Assembly (NCBI GenBank): GCA_028015205.1
Contig: JAPWFG010000076.1
Location: forward strand, 1-64,000
Length of the DNA stretch: 64,000 bases
Direction of reading: 5' to 3'
Source of the DNA: Mytilisepta virgata
Taxonomy: Eukaryota; Mollusca; Bivalvia; Mytilida; Mytilidae
A program made the translations under genes and the position numbers. Of the stretch, positions 30,876-44,548 are shown piece by piece. The notes beneath the pieces are model-generated. The model was not told the DNA's origin and made no database searches. It was given only the letters and a program-made list of their open reading frames with translations. How positions within the stretch are numbered: position 1 is the stretch's first letter; every line of letters begins with the position of its first letter.

Positions 30876-33800
30876 TAAAATGCTCCGCTGGGCGCAGCTA
30901 GATACGACCGCAGATGTCGAACCCTGAATAGTTGGGGCAATTATGAACACAACATTCAAGCTTGATACAATACTGAATTTGGATTGTGAATAAATATTTG
31001 ACACAGCATAGGTTTCTGACACAGAATGAATGTTGTCTAAGAACTTAAAAATTTTTAATTTACCTATTCAAACCATATCAGTATTTTTTGTTTTTATATA
31101 TAAATCAGAAATAACCAATTTAAAATTGGGCACACATATCAATTTCTTGCTATTGCGCAATACTGTGCAATTGAAAATTTCTTCAAATATTTGACACATA
31201 ATAGGTTTCTGACACAGAATAACTGAAACCAAAGAACTTAGAATTGGTCATATGATTTCAATTTATATTCAATTTTTTGCTTCTTGTGCAATACAATATG
31301 CTGTGGAGAATTGCCCCCCCCCCCAAAAAAAAAAAAAAAAAAATTTACCCCTTTTTTAGCTTTTGTGCAATACACTATGAAGTTGCACATTGACTCCCCC
31401 TCCCAAAAAAAAAAACAACAAAAAACAATAAAATTTATTGTAACCCCCCCTTTTTTGCTAAAAAAAATTTGAAATTTCCTTTTTAATTTATGAATTATGA
31501 AATGAGAAAAAAATTGCCCCCTCCCCAATTTCTCATTCCCCCCCCTAAATTTTGTTTTCACCCCCCCCCCCCCCCATTTCTCTTGATACTTTGCAACCAT
31601 AACAGCCCATTTAAATACACCATAACGTATTAAAATAGAAAATGACATCATAGTCATGGATGGCAAATTTTAAATATGCATAATTTAAAAGCAGTTTAGA
31701 TGAGATAAACAAAAAAGCTTCATCAGCACATATTCAAAATTTGAGATAAAAAAAAGAGTTATCCCTCTTTGTACATATTTTTATAATCATGTTGTCATAT
31801 TTGCTCTAAGTCATATTTAATTGTTAGCAGTAGTATGTATGTTAGTATCATATAATTTTAAAATTTCTGATTTGTAAGTTTATTCAATATATATGTTTGG
31901 ATTGAAGTCATTGTTGGGTGTTACTGAAGTTATCCTTTAATTGTAATGTAAATAATGTAAATTGGTTTAAATTATACTGATTCTTGCTATTGCACAATAC
32001 TGTGTAATTGAAAATTTCTTGAAATATTTGACACATAATAGGTTTCTAAAACAGAATAACTGAAATAAAGAACTTAGAATTGGTCATATGATTTGAATTT
32101 ATATTCAATTTTTGAATTCTTGTGCGATACAATATGCTGTGGAGAATTGCCCCCACCCCCCAAAAAAAATAATTTACCCCTTTTTTAGCTTTAATTTTGG
32201 ACCCCGATTTGGACCAACTTGAAAACTGGGCCCATAATAAACAAGAGGCTCTCAAAGAGCCTGTAATCGCTCACCTGGGTTACTGCTTTTATAGTCAAAC
32301 ATAGGTAATCAACAATTACAGAGTCCGCTTCGTTATGTCATTTAATTTGAAATTAATGGTTTACTGGTAAGATTGCAATATCCCTAGCATCAGAGATGCA
32401 TGCATGTGCAAGATAAATTGTTCCTACCATGTACAGTGACTGAGATTTGAACTCGGATGTAAACTTGAATGCAAGTCACTGATGGCGAAAATATAGGTCA
32501 AAGTGACCTAATTTTGCCTGGATGCTGACCTGCCTTTTGAGATGGATGTACAATAAGTTGATCCTATTATGTATAGTAACTGAGATATAAACTAAGACTT
32601 GTACATTTGGTGCACCATTATTATTTTTCTTTATGCGCATGCACATGTTTATTGTATATATATCTTAGGGATGGGTGTTCCAGGGAACACGTGTGTTGCC
32701 TGCTCAACAACACTTGAGCTCAACAAATCGAAAAAGTGTGGGCGAGTAAATGAACACAAAAATTCTGGAAGGAGTTGCGAATAAACCAATGTAAATCTAG
32801 ATCTTTAAAAACCAAGACTCCCAAAACTTGAAAAAAATTTGGGCAGCACTTCCCCTTGTAAACACATCTTTACATTGACCCCTTCCCAATTATACCAGGC
32901 CACAAAGATTGGACAAAAGAAAGAAAAGAATTGTGCGGGGCAGGCCCATTTATTTATGAGATGAGCCATACACAATTCTGACTTATCAACAGTTAAAATT
33001 AAAAAAGTTTACATACCTGAGAGAGAGACTATATTATTCCCCTGAATATTCTGTATATTTATATTGCATCAATATTTCTTTGTGGTTATATAAAGGGTAT
33101 TAATTTTTGGTTTCTAGTAGTAGTATCTGAACCAAAAGACGTGGGAAGTGGGTTTGTTTTCTATCATAGTGGAAATTCCTGGTCATCCTTTCTTTTATGT
33201 ACTTAATATTTAAGAATTCCAGCGCATGTTGAACACATTCTTTCTACGGAGCCATCCGTGGACCTGTTGAGTCATCAATCAGTAATATACTAGGTGGACG
33301 CAGGGGCACAATCGATACTTTAGTGAATGTTTACCATTGTCCACCCCTCAATTTCTGTAATACATGTGTATTTTCTTGATCTTGGCCTTAGGACACAGAT
33401 CATATATATGATTGAAAACATGAAAAGGGCTTAATTATGTTTTTTTTCCTACATTTTGTGTTTGTAAATTTCAGAAACATCCATGCTTACCAGTCACAGG
33501 AAGTCGTATAAAATCGGGTCACGCTAAAGACCTGAACGCGGACTTAGACCTGAATGGACCTAAAAATCACCATATAGCTTTCTCACTTTTGCAAGGATTT
33601 ACATCATTTTTTGATTTTTGACAGATCTTAACGTTACAAACATTTCATCAATTTTCACAACCTCTATATAGTTTTCAAAATAAAACACAAAAAATGCAAA
33701 ATTGAAAAATTTTGAACTCCAACAGGGGTCCTAAGATTTTCTTCAAAATTGCCAGGTAAGTAGATCTCATCATGATAAACATTTTTGTTTTTTACACTTA

Positions 33801-35785
33801 ACCTCTATCTTCAATAGTTATTGAAATAACAGACAAACAATATAAAAATTTGGAAGTTTACCTAAAAAGGGCAATAACTCCAATAGGGGTCCTAAGATTT
33901 TCTTCAAAATTGCAGGGTTAGTAGATCTCATCATGCTAAACATTTTTGTTATTTACACTTAACCTCTAACTTCAATAGTTATTGAAATAACAGACAAACA
34001 ATGTAAAATTCGCAAAATTTGACCTAAAAAGGGCAATAACTCCAATAGGGGTCCTAAGATTTTCTTCAGAATTATAGGGTAGGTAGATCTCATCATGATT
34101 AACATATTTGTAATTTACACTTAACTTCTATCTTCAATACTTTTTGAAATAACAGACAAACAATATTAAGATTCGGAAAATTTCACCTAAAAAGGGCAAT
34201 AACTCCTACAAGGGTTTTTGGTTTTTCTTCAAAAAATCACGATGGGTAGATCTCAATATGCTGAACATTTTTGCTATTTACACTTGACCTCTATCTGTTA
34301 CACTTTTTGAAATAAAAAATAAAAAATGCAAAAATTTTGAAAATTTTATGAAAAAAGGGCAATAACTCCAACACGGGTAGTCAGATTTTCTTCAAAATTG
34401 GATAGTAGGTAGATCTCTTCATGATGATCATTTTTACCCCATGTCAGATTTTTCATATTTGCATCGGTTGTCGAGTTATTAGCCAAAAACTGCAATTTAC
34501 CCCTATGTTCTATTTTTAGCACCGGTGGCCATGTTTTTCATCGGATCATAATAAAATGAGGATCGTTTGTACAGGATATGTCATAGATGATTACTATAAA
34601 GTTTCAAACCAATCCCTCCAGTAGTTTCAGAGGAGAAGATTTTTTAAAGTGAGCTAACGACGGACGGACGGACGACGGACGACGGACGGACGACGGACGC
34701 AAAGTGATGGCAAAAGCTCACCCTGGCATAGCCAGGTGAGCTAAAAAACTAAGTACATGTTTAGATTCAGCATATCAAAGAACCCCAAGAATTCAATTTT
34801 TGTTAAAATCAAACTAAGTTTAATTTTGGACCCTTTGGACCTTAATGTAGACCAATTTGAAAACGGGACCAAAAATTAAGAATCTAAATGCACGGTTAGA
34901 TTCAGCATATCAAAGAACCCCAATAGTTCAATTTTCGATGAAATCAAACAAAGTTTAATTTTGGACCCCGATTTGGACCAACTTGAAAACTGGGCCCATA
35001 ATAAAAAAAACTAAGTACATGTTTAGATTCAGCATATCAAAGAACCCCAAGAATTCAATTTTTGTTAAAATCAAACTAAGTTTAATTTTGGACCCTTTGG
35101 ACCTTAATGTAGACCAATTTGAAAACGGGACCAAAAATTAAGAATCTAAATGCACGGTTAGATTCGGCATATCAAAGAACCCCAATAGTTAAATTTTCGA
35201 TGAAATCAAACAAAGTTTTATTTTGGACCCTTTTGGCCCCTAATTCCTAAACTGTTGGGACCAAAACTCCAAAAATCAATCCCAACCTTCCTTTTGTGGT
35301 CATAAACCTTGTGTTTAAATTTCATAGATTTCTATTTACTTATACTAAAGTTATTGTGCAAAAACCAAGACAAATGCTTATTTGGGCCTTTTTTAGCCCC
35401 TAATTCCTAAACTGTTGGGACCAAAACTCCCAAAAACAATCCCAACCTTCCTTTTGTGGTCATAAACCTTGTGTTAAAATTTCATAGATTTCTATTTACT
35501 TATACTAGAGTTATTGTGCGAAAACCAAGAAAAATGCTTATTGGGCCCTTTTTTGGCCCCTGATTCTTAAACTGTTGGGACCAAAACTCCCAAAATCAAT
35601 CCCAACCTTCCTTTTGTGGTCATAAACCTTGTGTTTAAATTTCATAGATTTCTATTAACTTATACTAAAGTTATAGTGCGAAAACCAAATGTCTACAGAC
35701 TCCGACGGACGACGGACGACGACGACGACGACGACGACGCCAACGTCATACCAATATACGACCGCAAAAATTTTGCGGTCGTATA
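30876..35785 (+). mobile_element. E family element, copy 3, interrupted by a G element
   Basis: The 5' end is TAAAATGCTCCGC and the 3' hairpin is at 35755-35785. Without the insert (32241-34742) it is about 2.4 kb and almost identical to copy 5, including a segment at 31740-31980 that copies 1, 4 and 6 lack. A GACGAC run precedes the terminal hairpin. Confidence 0.9.
32241..34742 (+). mobile_element. G element nested in E copy 3
   Basis: The 5' hairpin AGGCTCT-CAA-AGAGCCT is followed by AATCGCTCACCTGG. The 5' third (32620-33500) is unusual sequence. Four cores of about 180 bp follow with GGGCAATAACTCCAATAGGG and GTTATTGAAATAACAGACAA. It ends with GACGGACGG repeats and the hairpin CCTGGC-ATA-GCCAGG. 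The target is an A-run in 'CATAATAAAAAAACTAAG', intact in copy 5 near 52071. Confidence 0.85.
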
Positions 35786-36880
35786 AAAACAACAAAAATT
35801 GAACTTAGGCAGTGGTGCTCCGAACTTGGCACCTTTTGATTCAACTTATTTATTATTGCCATTTTATTTTTTAATATTTATTTAACTCCTTGAAATGCGT
35901 CATATACAGCATAGTATAAATTTACTATATATAATATAATCTTCGGATTGTTATTTTTATTTTATATATTTTTCTCAAACATACACTTAAAATCCTCCCA
36001 TTGACCTTGTTTGAACACCTTAATAATCAATATAGACAAAATTTCCATTTGTGCATAGATAAGTCAAAATCCGCTAAAATTTATTTTTAAACGAGGTCTA
36101 CAATAATAATGTTACCAGTAGGTAAAAAACATTGTGGCCAATGAAAACTGACGAGAATTCCGATTGCCACCATTTTCTAGCTTACTTGTTCCCCTTCCCC
36201 TTTGATCTCCAAGAAAACAAAAAATGGCGGCTCGAGATTTTTAATGAAAATAACGGTCTTAAGACGCAGCTGATTAGATCTATATGCGTCCAAGGGACGC
36301 ACGAGTTTGAAGGATGATGCGTCCAGTCCAATTTTAGCAGGTCAGGACACATGTACGCGCCTTAGCGAGAACACTGTGTGTACATCAACATGTTGACAGA
36401 TTGACTTTTTTTCACCTGTTCAGAACTTTGTCAGCATCATTAATTCTATAAATATCACCAGCATGTATTCTTTATTTTCCAGAATATCGGTGGGTGACAT
36501 ACCTATTTTCTAAAGTGTACACTAAAAACTGTTGAATTTGAAACCTCCTCCCCACTAGTACAGTAGACTCCATGAAATCGGATTAAGGAACATATCAGAA
36601 ATTCAAATAATATATCAAAACACTAAAGCATTCCCATATAATTTAATGTTAAAATTATCGGATATTTGCATACTGCTAAATAGGATATATCGTTTATTTG
36701 GATAAAATATTCACCAAACTTTTGTCATCAATTTCATTACAATTGAATATTTTGTTTTATGTTTACTTGTTATCACAGTGGAAGTCAACCAGATATTAAT
36801 CCAAGAAGCAATTTAAATTTTATTTGTGTTCATATTAATTTTTTTAATATATGTGTCCAAAAATGTTTACTTTCTGTGTA
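35786..36880. other. No gene or repeat recognised
   Basis: This is AT-rich sequence with stops in all frames. A 61-codon frame at 36132-36317 has no supporting signals. Confidence 0.4.
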
Positions 36881-37243
36881 CAGTCAAACCTGCTTTTAAC
36901 ACACAAAACATGGCAGTTCAACTCAGGTTAAACGATGTTTTTTTCCATAATCGACCGTAAATGAACGACGAGATTGATAATTTGAATGATAATTAAGCTC
37001 TACCATTTATTAAAGATGACTTGAAAGTCAATCAACGATGATTTTAAAATGAAAAGAAAGGTAAATGACCGCTTAATTTAGGCAAATTTCAAGCTTGGAT
37101 ACCATTTTTTGTGACCGCTGGCCGCACAAGACAGGTGACCACTTATTCAAGTTAAATAAAACGTTAAACTCTTTGGGCAGACTCCAGGACAACCGCTGAA
37201 GGCAGGTGGCTGCTTAAGGTTACCGTTAGGGCAGGTTTGACTG
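36881..37243. mobile_element. Tc1/mariner-like MITE
   Basis: The ends are CAGTCAAACCTGC at 36881 and GCAGGTTTGACTG ending at 37243. They are perfect inverted repeats flanked by TA on both sides (36879-36880, 37244-37245). CAGT-type termini with TA target duplications are typical of Tc1/mariner-derived MITEs. At 363 bp it has no transposase. The interior has CCGCTG and AGGTGACC words typical of degenerate MITE interiors. Confidence 0.85.
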
Positions 37244-37699
37244 TATATAATAAAAAAAAAATATAAAACATTATTTGTCAATTTTTTATTGTTTTGTGTA
37301 ATACTGAATAAAGTTAGCATACAAGATCGTTCGTTTTTAATAAAAATATGTCTTTATGAAAACATTTAATGAAAATATGTTTATATACAATTACTATTTG
37401 CTGTTTTCGAACTCTCACTCTTTTATTGACCTTGATTTTTTTCAGTCGAATCCACGCTATTGTTTATTTATAGAAGTTTGGAAATCTTACAGTGATCAAT
37501 TCATAATGGGAAATGTATTTATGTACTCTACGCGTAGTAATTTTCAGTTACGTAGTTTATATTGTAGAACCGGTTTGAATTTCGCGGGTAGTATATAAAG
37601 AAAAGGATCATGTTTTTTCAGTTATCGAGGTTGGGCGGTGACCACGTTGATTACAATATAGTGTAGACATATTTACAGTAGTGCAGAATTATTATGTAA
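37244..37699. other. No gene supported
   Basis: An 80-codon frame at 37356-37598 reads as varied sequence but lacks splice signals, a domain or a repeat explanation. I treat it as unsupported. Confidence 0.3.
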
Positions 37700-38060
37700 C
37701 TAGACATTGAACCCGCGCGAATGCGGGAAAATAAGCTTTTTTTTTTTTTTTTTTTTTTGTGGTGGCCATATTGACTATAAAAAGTTGCTGCGGTCATGTC
37801 ATTCATGGAACAGGAACTCAATATGGATGTTGTGGCAGGCTTTCCATAAACTTTCTTCTCAAGTAGGGCGTATCAACTGATAGTTTCATGTCTATATATG
37901 CTGTAGCATTCCAGAAATGGATGTTAATGCAAAATTTAACCAAAGTCAATGAAGCGTGAAATGAAGGTCAACATGACCCAATTGTCATATGGCTTTTCGT
38001 TACTACCGAAGATGTATCCACTGATGAAGTAGACTGTATGCCACGTGGAATTACCAGAAT
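37700..38060 (+). mobile_element. Hairpin-element fragment, CTAGACATTGAACCCGC type
   Basis: It starts CTAGACATTGAA and a hairpin CCCGC-GCGAAT-GCGGG. A T-run (37737-37758) follows, then GTGGTGGCCATATTGAC. The later part has 'AAGGTCAACATGACCC', reminiscent of the tandem-core families. No 3' hairpin was found. Confidence 0.5.
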
Positions 38061-39910
38061 GGACCTTAAGGTTCCATCAAAGTCAAAATCTATGACGAAA
38101 ACACAACCACATAAATTTGTCAATATTTTCATTGTTACAATTAATTCTGAACTGGAACTTGATGAAAAGCTTTCATTAAATACACATTTCATAATGCATT
38201 ACCTTTTTCCTTCAGAATAAATATGAAAATGAAATTGTAGATGTAAACATTTCCTTAGTGACTGATGAATTTTTTAAAAGATGCCGTGAGTTAGGTAGAG
38301 CATATTTTTGGAAAATAATTGTTCCAATTGTTCCATTGTCATCATGGGCAGGGCAAGGGAGGCTTAAAATATCACATTTTTAGTGTGTGGCTGCGTGTGC
38401 TGTCCACGTTTATATTTATCAAAGATGTCCGAGATAAATTTCGTCATCAATGATAAAGATGACCATTTGTTAAAAATATTTTTATCTAGGGCTTACAGGG
38501 AATTGTATAGTAGAGATATATTTAGACAGGTCACATGAAAAATAATGTAAAAATGGATAATGGTTGGTTTTATCACTTTGTGCAAGGTAAACATCCGTGC
38601 AATCCAAAAAACAACTAAGTTATGAATTCCTCTGAACTTTACCTTACTTCTTCATAATCTTCAAAGTTCATAACCTTTACAGTTAGGAGAAATTGCGTTA
38701 TTGTAGAAAAACAATCCTGAATACATGAAGCGGAAACATCCCACAAGAAGGAGAATGTTTTTAATTTGTTTTATTCTTCTTCCGTAATTTCAAACAGAAA
38801 TACATTTAAATTATGTGCATACTTGTTTATTTAAATCAATGTGTTAAAATGATGCATTCGAGAACCTTCTAAGGGATATGTTGGGAGAATTCATATCCGA
38901 AAAGTGTATACAAATTCCATTTGCACATAAACAAAACTGCAGTTTGAATTTATAAATGCAGATTGTCAAATGCGATAATAACCTTTATAATCTGAACCAT
39001 ACATCGTTTATTTTGAACCACGCGTTTTGCCGCCTATTCGGCTAATTCGTAAATTTAGTATTATAGATTCAGAGATCAATTTATTGCGTACTAATTATGA
39101 TATTTGTTTATTTTTAGATATTCTGTAAGGCCAGTGTACTGTAACAAAATTTTATTTAGTGGACTTTTTTGCGTACAGTGAATCAGATGATGGTTTTTTG
39201 TGGACAGTAAATGCATTCTTAAATTAATTTTGTTGTATGTTAATAAAATGACATGGTCACCGTGCCGGACAAAATCAGAAATGTGTTTTATTATTTTATG
39301 TCTAGATTGATAGAGAATACAGTTTGGGGTTGTAGTAGGTTTCAGAAATTAAGTAGTGTGGTGCACATAAATATTTTATGTTGAACAAGTGAATTTAGAA
39401 CATAACTTTATTGTCATTAAACACATGTACATTGCTTTTCTGATCTGAATCTATCAATTTTCATAATTAACTTCATTAGTTTTTAAATATCTCACAAAAA
39501 GGTCACAATCAGACCTGATTTTGACAACAGGGAAAACAGAGCGGAAATCACACTTTGGCAGCCATTTTACTATGTATAATAAAGGAACTGTAATGGAAAA
39601 ATCCGGACTTCCAAAAGCGGAATTCCACTTTAAAGCGGAAGAAAATCAGGTCTACACAATGTTTTTAAGTCTTAAATGATAAGCATTAATGAAATTATGA
39701 ATTATTTTGGGTAATATTGGATTCAATGTAGATATGTAAAGATATATTTATAACAGAAGGTCAAGGTTATTAACACACATTAGCAATGAATGGATTCATC
39801 CGAGAATGACAACATGTTTATTATCAATGAAATCTTGAGGTAAACTTTTTATTAACAAAGTGTAGAAATAAACAAATGCATGTAGATTTTTCTTTTCCTG
39901 CTAATACACA
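38061..39910. other. Unassigned AT-rich sequence
   Basis: No tandem cores, terminal hairpins, target-site duplications or splice-bounded frames were found in about 1.85 kb. It could include distal regulatory or intronic sequence of a gene outside the window. Confidence 0.4.
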
Positions 39911-40739
39911 ACAAGAGGCTCAGTGGGCTGAGAACAGTATCGCTCACCTGGCAGTCACAAACTTTTGATTTGATTTGACAGACAAGACTGATTTCTAAAA
40001 ATTGGTGAATGATCTTCTATAAATGCTTCATACCAAGTATAAGTTAATGGCCAAACGATTTCAGAGGATAAGTTTTAAATTTTGACCAATCAGAACATAT
40101 AAAGGTTTCTGGTGGCCATTTTGTTTCCCGGACTAGTTTTATGCAAAGTTTGTAAAGGACCTTCCATAGATGCACCATACCAAAAATTAGTTCATTTGGC
40201 TTTACGGTTTCAGAGTAGAAGTTTTAAATTTCGACCAATCAGAACATGTAAATGCTCATTACGGCCATTTTGTTTCACGGACTGGGATTATTTATGCAAA
40301 CTATGTAAAGGACATTCCATAGATGCTCCATACCAAAAATAAGTTCATTTGGCTTTACGGTTTCAGAGAAGAAGAACTTTTAAATTTCGACCAATCAGAA
40401 CATGTAAATGCTTATGGCAGCCATTTAGTTTCACGGACCAAGATGATTTATGCAAACTTTGTAAAGGACATTCCATCGATGCTCCATACCAAAAATCAGT
40501 TCATTTGGCTTTATGGTTTCAGAGGAGATGAAGTTTTAAATTTCAACCAATCAGAACATGTAAATGCTCATAGCAGCCATTTTGTTTCACGGACCAGGAT
40601 GATTTATGCAAACTTTGTAAAAGACATTCCATAGAAGCTACAGACCAAGTTTCAGTTAATAGGTCCAGGGGTTTCAGAGGAGAAGATGAAAATGTAAAAG
40701 TTTAGACGGACGACGGACGCCAAGTGATGACAAAAGCTA
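39911..40739 (+). mobile_element. G element with CCAATCAG tandem cores, 3' hairpin lost
   Basis: The 5' hairpin AGGCTCAG-TGGG-CTGAG is mutated at its base and is followed by TATCGCTCACCTGG. Four cores of about 152 bp each contain GACCAATCAGAACAT, CATTTTGTTTC, GGACATTCCATAGATGC and GGTTTCAGAG. It ends GACGGACGACGGACGCCAAG plus TGATGACAAAAGCTA without the terminal hairpin. Overlapping frames repeat the peptide 'MLHTKN..FIWLYGF' and are artefacts of the repeat. Confidence 0.8.
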
Positions 40740-40776
40740 AAAACAATGAAATTTAATGGAAGCATATTACCTTTTA

Positions 40777-43700
40777 ACAAGAGGCTCACCAGAGCCTGTA
40801 TCGCTCACCTGAAGTCTGGTTTTCATTGGACAATTAATCAACTATTTGACCAAGTTTGTTGCAATTGGTTCAATTGTTCAGGGAAAATTTGTTGAAGATT
40901 TATTTTTCAGAAGGTTTAATGTTAAAATATGTTCCCTGATGGTGGTAGTCCTGGAAGGAAGTTGATAAAATTGACCAGGAATAAGGGTGAACCTTAAATA
41001 AATGTAACAGAACCCGACTTCAAATTACACAAACCAATAACTCCTAAATAGAATTTGGGATTCTCTTCAAAATTTCAGGGTAGGTAGATCTCAACATGGC
41101 AAACATTTTTCAATTTACATTTCACTTCTATCTCAAATACTTTTGGAGATAAATGCAAAAATGTTAAAATTTTGAAAATTTGACAAAAAAGGGCAATAAC
41201 TACTAAATGGGTTTTGGGATTTCCTTTAAAATTTCAGGGTATGTAGATCTCAACATGGCAAACATTTTTCAAATTTACATATCACTTCTATCTCAAATAG
41301 TTTTGGGGATAAATGACGAAAAATGTTAAATTTTCAAAATTTGACAAAAAAAGGGCAATAACTCCTAAATGGGTTTTAGCATTTCTTTCAGAATTTCAGG
41401 TCAGGTAGATCTTGTCATGCTGATCAATTTTACCCCTAGTCAGATTTTTGATATCTGTAATGGTTTTTAAGTTATAAGCCAAAAACAACACATGCACCCC
41501 TATATTCTATTTTTAGCTACGACAGCCATGTTTTATGTCAGATCAAAATAATTTGAGGATAGTTTGTAGAGGACATGTCATAGATCATTCCTATTAAGTT
41601 TCAAACCAATCGGCCCAGCGGTTTCAGAGGAGAAGATTTTCAAAATTTCAGGGTAGGTAGATCTTGTCATGCTGATCAATTTTACCCCATGTCAGATTTT
41701 CGATATCTGTAACGGTTTTTGAGTTATAAGCAAATAAAATGCTCCGCTGGGCGCAGCTAGATACGACCGCAGATGTCGAACCCTGAATAGTTGGGGCAAT
41801 TATGAACACAACATTCAAGCTTGATACAATACTGAATTTGGATTGTGAATAAATATTTGACACAGCATAGGTTTCTGACACAGAATGAATGTTGTCTAAG
41901 AACTTAAAATTTTTTAATTTACCTATTCAAACCGTATCAGTATTATTTGTTTTTATATATAAATCAGAAATAACCAATTTAAAATTTAAAATTGGGCACA
42001 CATATCAATTTCTTGCTATTGCGCAATACTGTGCAATTGAAGATTTCTTGCTATTGCGCAATACTGTGCAATTGAAAATTTCTTCAAATATTTGACACAT
42101 AATAGGTTTCTCACACAGAATAACTGAAATCAAAGAACTTAGAATTGGTCATATGATTTGAATTTATATTCAATTTTTTGCTTCTTGTGCAATACAATAT
42201 GCTGTGGAGAATTGCCCCCCCCCCAAAAAAAAAAAATAATAATTTACCCCTTTTTTTAGCTTTTGTGCAATACACTATGAAGTTGCACATTGACCCCCCC
42301 CCTCCCCAAAAAAAACCAAAAAAGAATAAAATTTATTGTAACCCCCCCTTTTTTTGCTAAAAAAATTTGAAATTTTCTTTTTAATTTATGAAATATGAAA
42401 TGAGAAAAAAATTACCCCCTCCCCAATTTCTCATTACCCCCCCCCCCCCCCTCTAAATTTTGTTTTCAACCCCCCCCCCCCCCCCATTTCTTTATACTTT
42501 GCAACCATAACAGCCCATTTAAATATACCATAACATATTAAAATAGAAAATGACATCATAGTCATGGAATTTGTTAATAATAAGGTTTTGATAACAGAGC
42601 ACACATATCAATTTCTTGCTATTGCACAATACTGTGCAATTGAAAATTTCTTCAAATATTTTACACATAATAGGTTTCTGACACAGAATAACTGAAATAA
42701 AGAACTTAGAATTGGTCATATGATTTGAATTTATATTCAATTTTTTGCTTCTTGTGCAATACAATATGCTGTGGAGAATTTCCCCCCCCCCCAAAAAAAA
42801 AAATAATTTACCCCTTTTTTAGCTTTAATTTTGGACCCAGATTTGGACCAACTTGAAAACTGGGCCCATAATAAAAAAAAATACATCATTGAAGTCTTAA
42901 AATAAAAAATGACATATGGCTAAAATTAATATTAATTCATAGTAAGTTCTAAAAATAAATTGACAGCTATAAATCACCCCAAAAACAATCAACATTTCTT
43001 TATACATAATTGAATCATACACAATATTTTACTTTAAATGTGTTTGGAATGTGTTTGGATTACCTTCCTTAGCCCACCAAGCTAATATCATAGATTTCTA
43101 TTTATTTATACTACAGTTATTGTGCAAAAACCAAGAAAAATGCTTATTTGGGCCCTTTTTTAGCCCCTAATTCCTAAACTGTTGGGATCAAAACTCCAAA
43201 AAATGATCATAAACCTTGTGTTAAAATTTCATAGATTTCTATTTACTTATACTAGACTTATTGTGCGAAAACCAAGAAAAATGCTTATTGGACCCTTTTT
43301 TGGCCCCTAATTCTTAAACTTTTGGGACCAAAACTCCCAAAAACAATCCCAACCTTCCTTTTGTGGTCATAAACTTTGTGTTTAAATTTCGTAGATTTCT
43401 ATTAACTTATACTACATTTATAGTGCGAAAACCAAATGTCTACAGACTCCGACGGACGACGACGACGCCAACGTCATACCAATATACGACCGCAAAAATT
43501 TTGCGGTCGTATAAAAACAGCAATTTACGCCTATGTTCTATTTTGTAGCAACAGTGGCCATGTTTTTCATCGGATCAATATAAAATGAGGATCGTTTGTG
43601 GAGGACATGTCATATATCATTCCTATGAAGCCTCGATCCAATCTGCCCAGCCATTTCAGAGGAGAAGATTTTTGAAAATCAGCCAATCAGAAACAAGAAT

Positions 43701-43903
43701 TGCCTCTGGTTGCCATGTTTCTTGACCAATCAGAACTAAATGAGGAAACTTTGTTGAGGACCTTCCATATACCACTCATGCAAAGTTTGGTTGGAATTGG
43801 CCAAATGGTTTCTGAGGAGAAGATGTTTGAATGAAAAGTTTACGACGGACGGACGGACGAAAAGTGATGGCAAAACCTCACATGGCCTTTGGCCAGGTGA
43901 GCT
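40777..43903 (+). mobile_element. G element (ACCA-loop subtype) split by E copy 4
   Basis: The 5' hairpin AGGCTC-ACCA-GAGCCT and the first 500 bp closely match 12697 and 49027. It is interrupted at 41735 within 'GAGTTATAAGCAAA' and resumes at 43514 with 'AACAGCAATTTACGCC'. The 3' hairpin TGGCC-TTT-GGCCA lies within CTCACA...GGTGAGCT, ending at 43903. Part of the resumed core is a different subtype (CCAATCAGAA). Confidence 0.85.
41735..43513 (+). mobile_element. E family element, copy 4 (internally rearranged)
   Basis: The 5' end is TAAAATGCTCCGC and the 3' hairpin is at 43483-43513. The GGACC-core block is replaced by unrelated sequence at about 42880-43085, which includes the dispersed repeat also seen at 4187-4310. 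C-runs lie at 42215, 42290, 42437 and 42470. Confidence 0.85.
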
Positions 43904-44234
43904 AATAAAAAGAAATGTACGAGTTGAAAGGTTATTCATTTGTAAAACCGAATTTCATTGGTTCATTTCAGAATTCCCACACAGTATTGTCCAATCTAAA
44001 GGGTTCTTAATAGAGGTATATTTATTATGCGACTTGCGAGCAAGATCCAGATTATGTGTTGTATTTATTTGTTAACAACACGGTTGTTCGTTTGTAACTG
44101 TTTTCGTCTTTAATGCTAAAACAACTATTTTAATACATAAATTCCTAAAACCAAAATGAAACAAGTAATAATTGTGTTGGGATGCAAAAACTAAGTCTCC
44201 CAAACAAAGTTCCACATTAGCTACTGTACAATGA

Positions 44235-44475
44235 ACTCTTGAATGGGTCTTCCCATAAGGAGGACCAACATATAAGGTTTTAGGGGTGGAACCTTAGCCA
44301 TTTCCAATTCATTTTATTGGATTTTCAAGGACCCCCCAAAACATTTACATCTATGAATGCATCTTCTCATAAGGAGTAAGAATATATATGGTTCTAGGGT
44401 AGGTATCTCAAGGGTTTCAAAATTGTAAAGACATATCTATTTTGAGAGAGTGGTCATACCCCAAGGATCCGGAAA
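44235..44475 (+). repeat. Diverged tandem units of about 115-130 bp, left
   Basis: Units contain GAATG(G/C)(G/A)TCTTC(C/T)CATAAG, GGAGTAAGAATATATATGG and TATTTTGAG. The same units occur at 56625-56900 in the same orientation, bracketing the old segment that holds the 11.2-kb cluster. The stretch 43904-44234 before it shows nothing recognisable. Confidence 0.6.
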
Positions 44476-44548
44476 GCCTTCTATTTTCTGGACATGACTG
44501 GAGAACTTTTTATTTTCTCGGTCATAAAAAGGGTCAAACAGACTTCCA

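Noticed and set aside
37356..37598. 80-codon frame
   Set aside because: There is no recognised motif, splice site or repeat relation. This length is expected by chance in 64 kb.
40112..40634. Protein with a repeated 'MLHTKN..FIWLYGF' peptide
   Set aside because: The period equals the DNA core unit of a G element, and frames shift between units.
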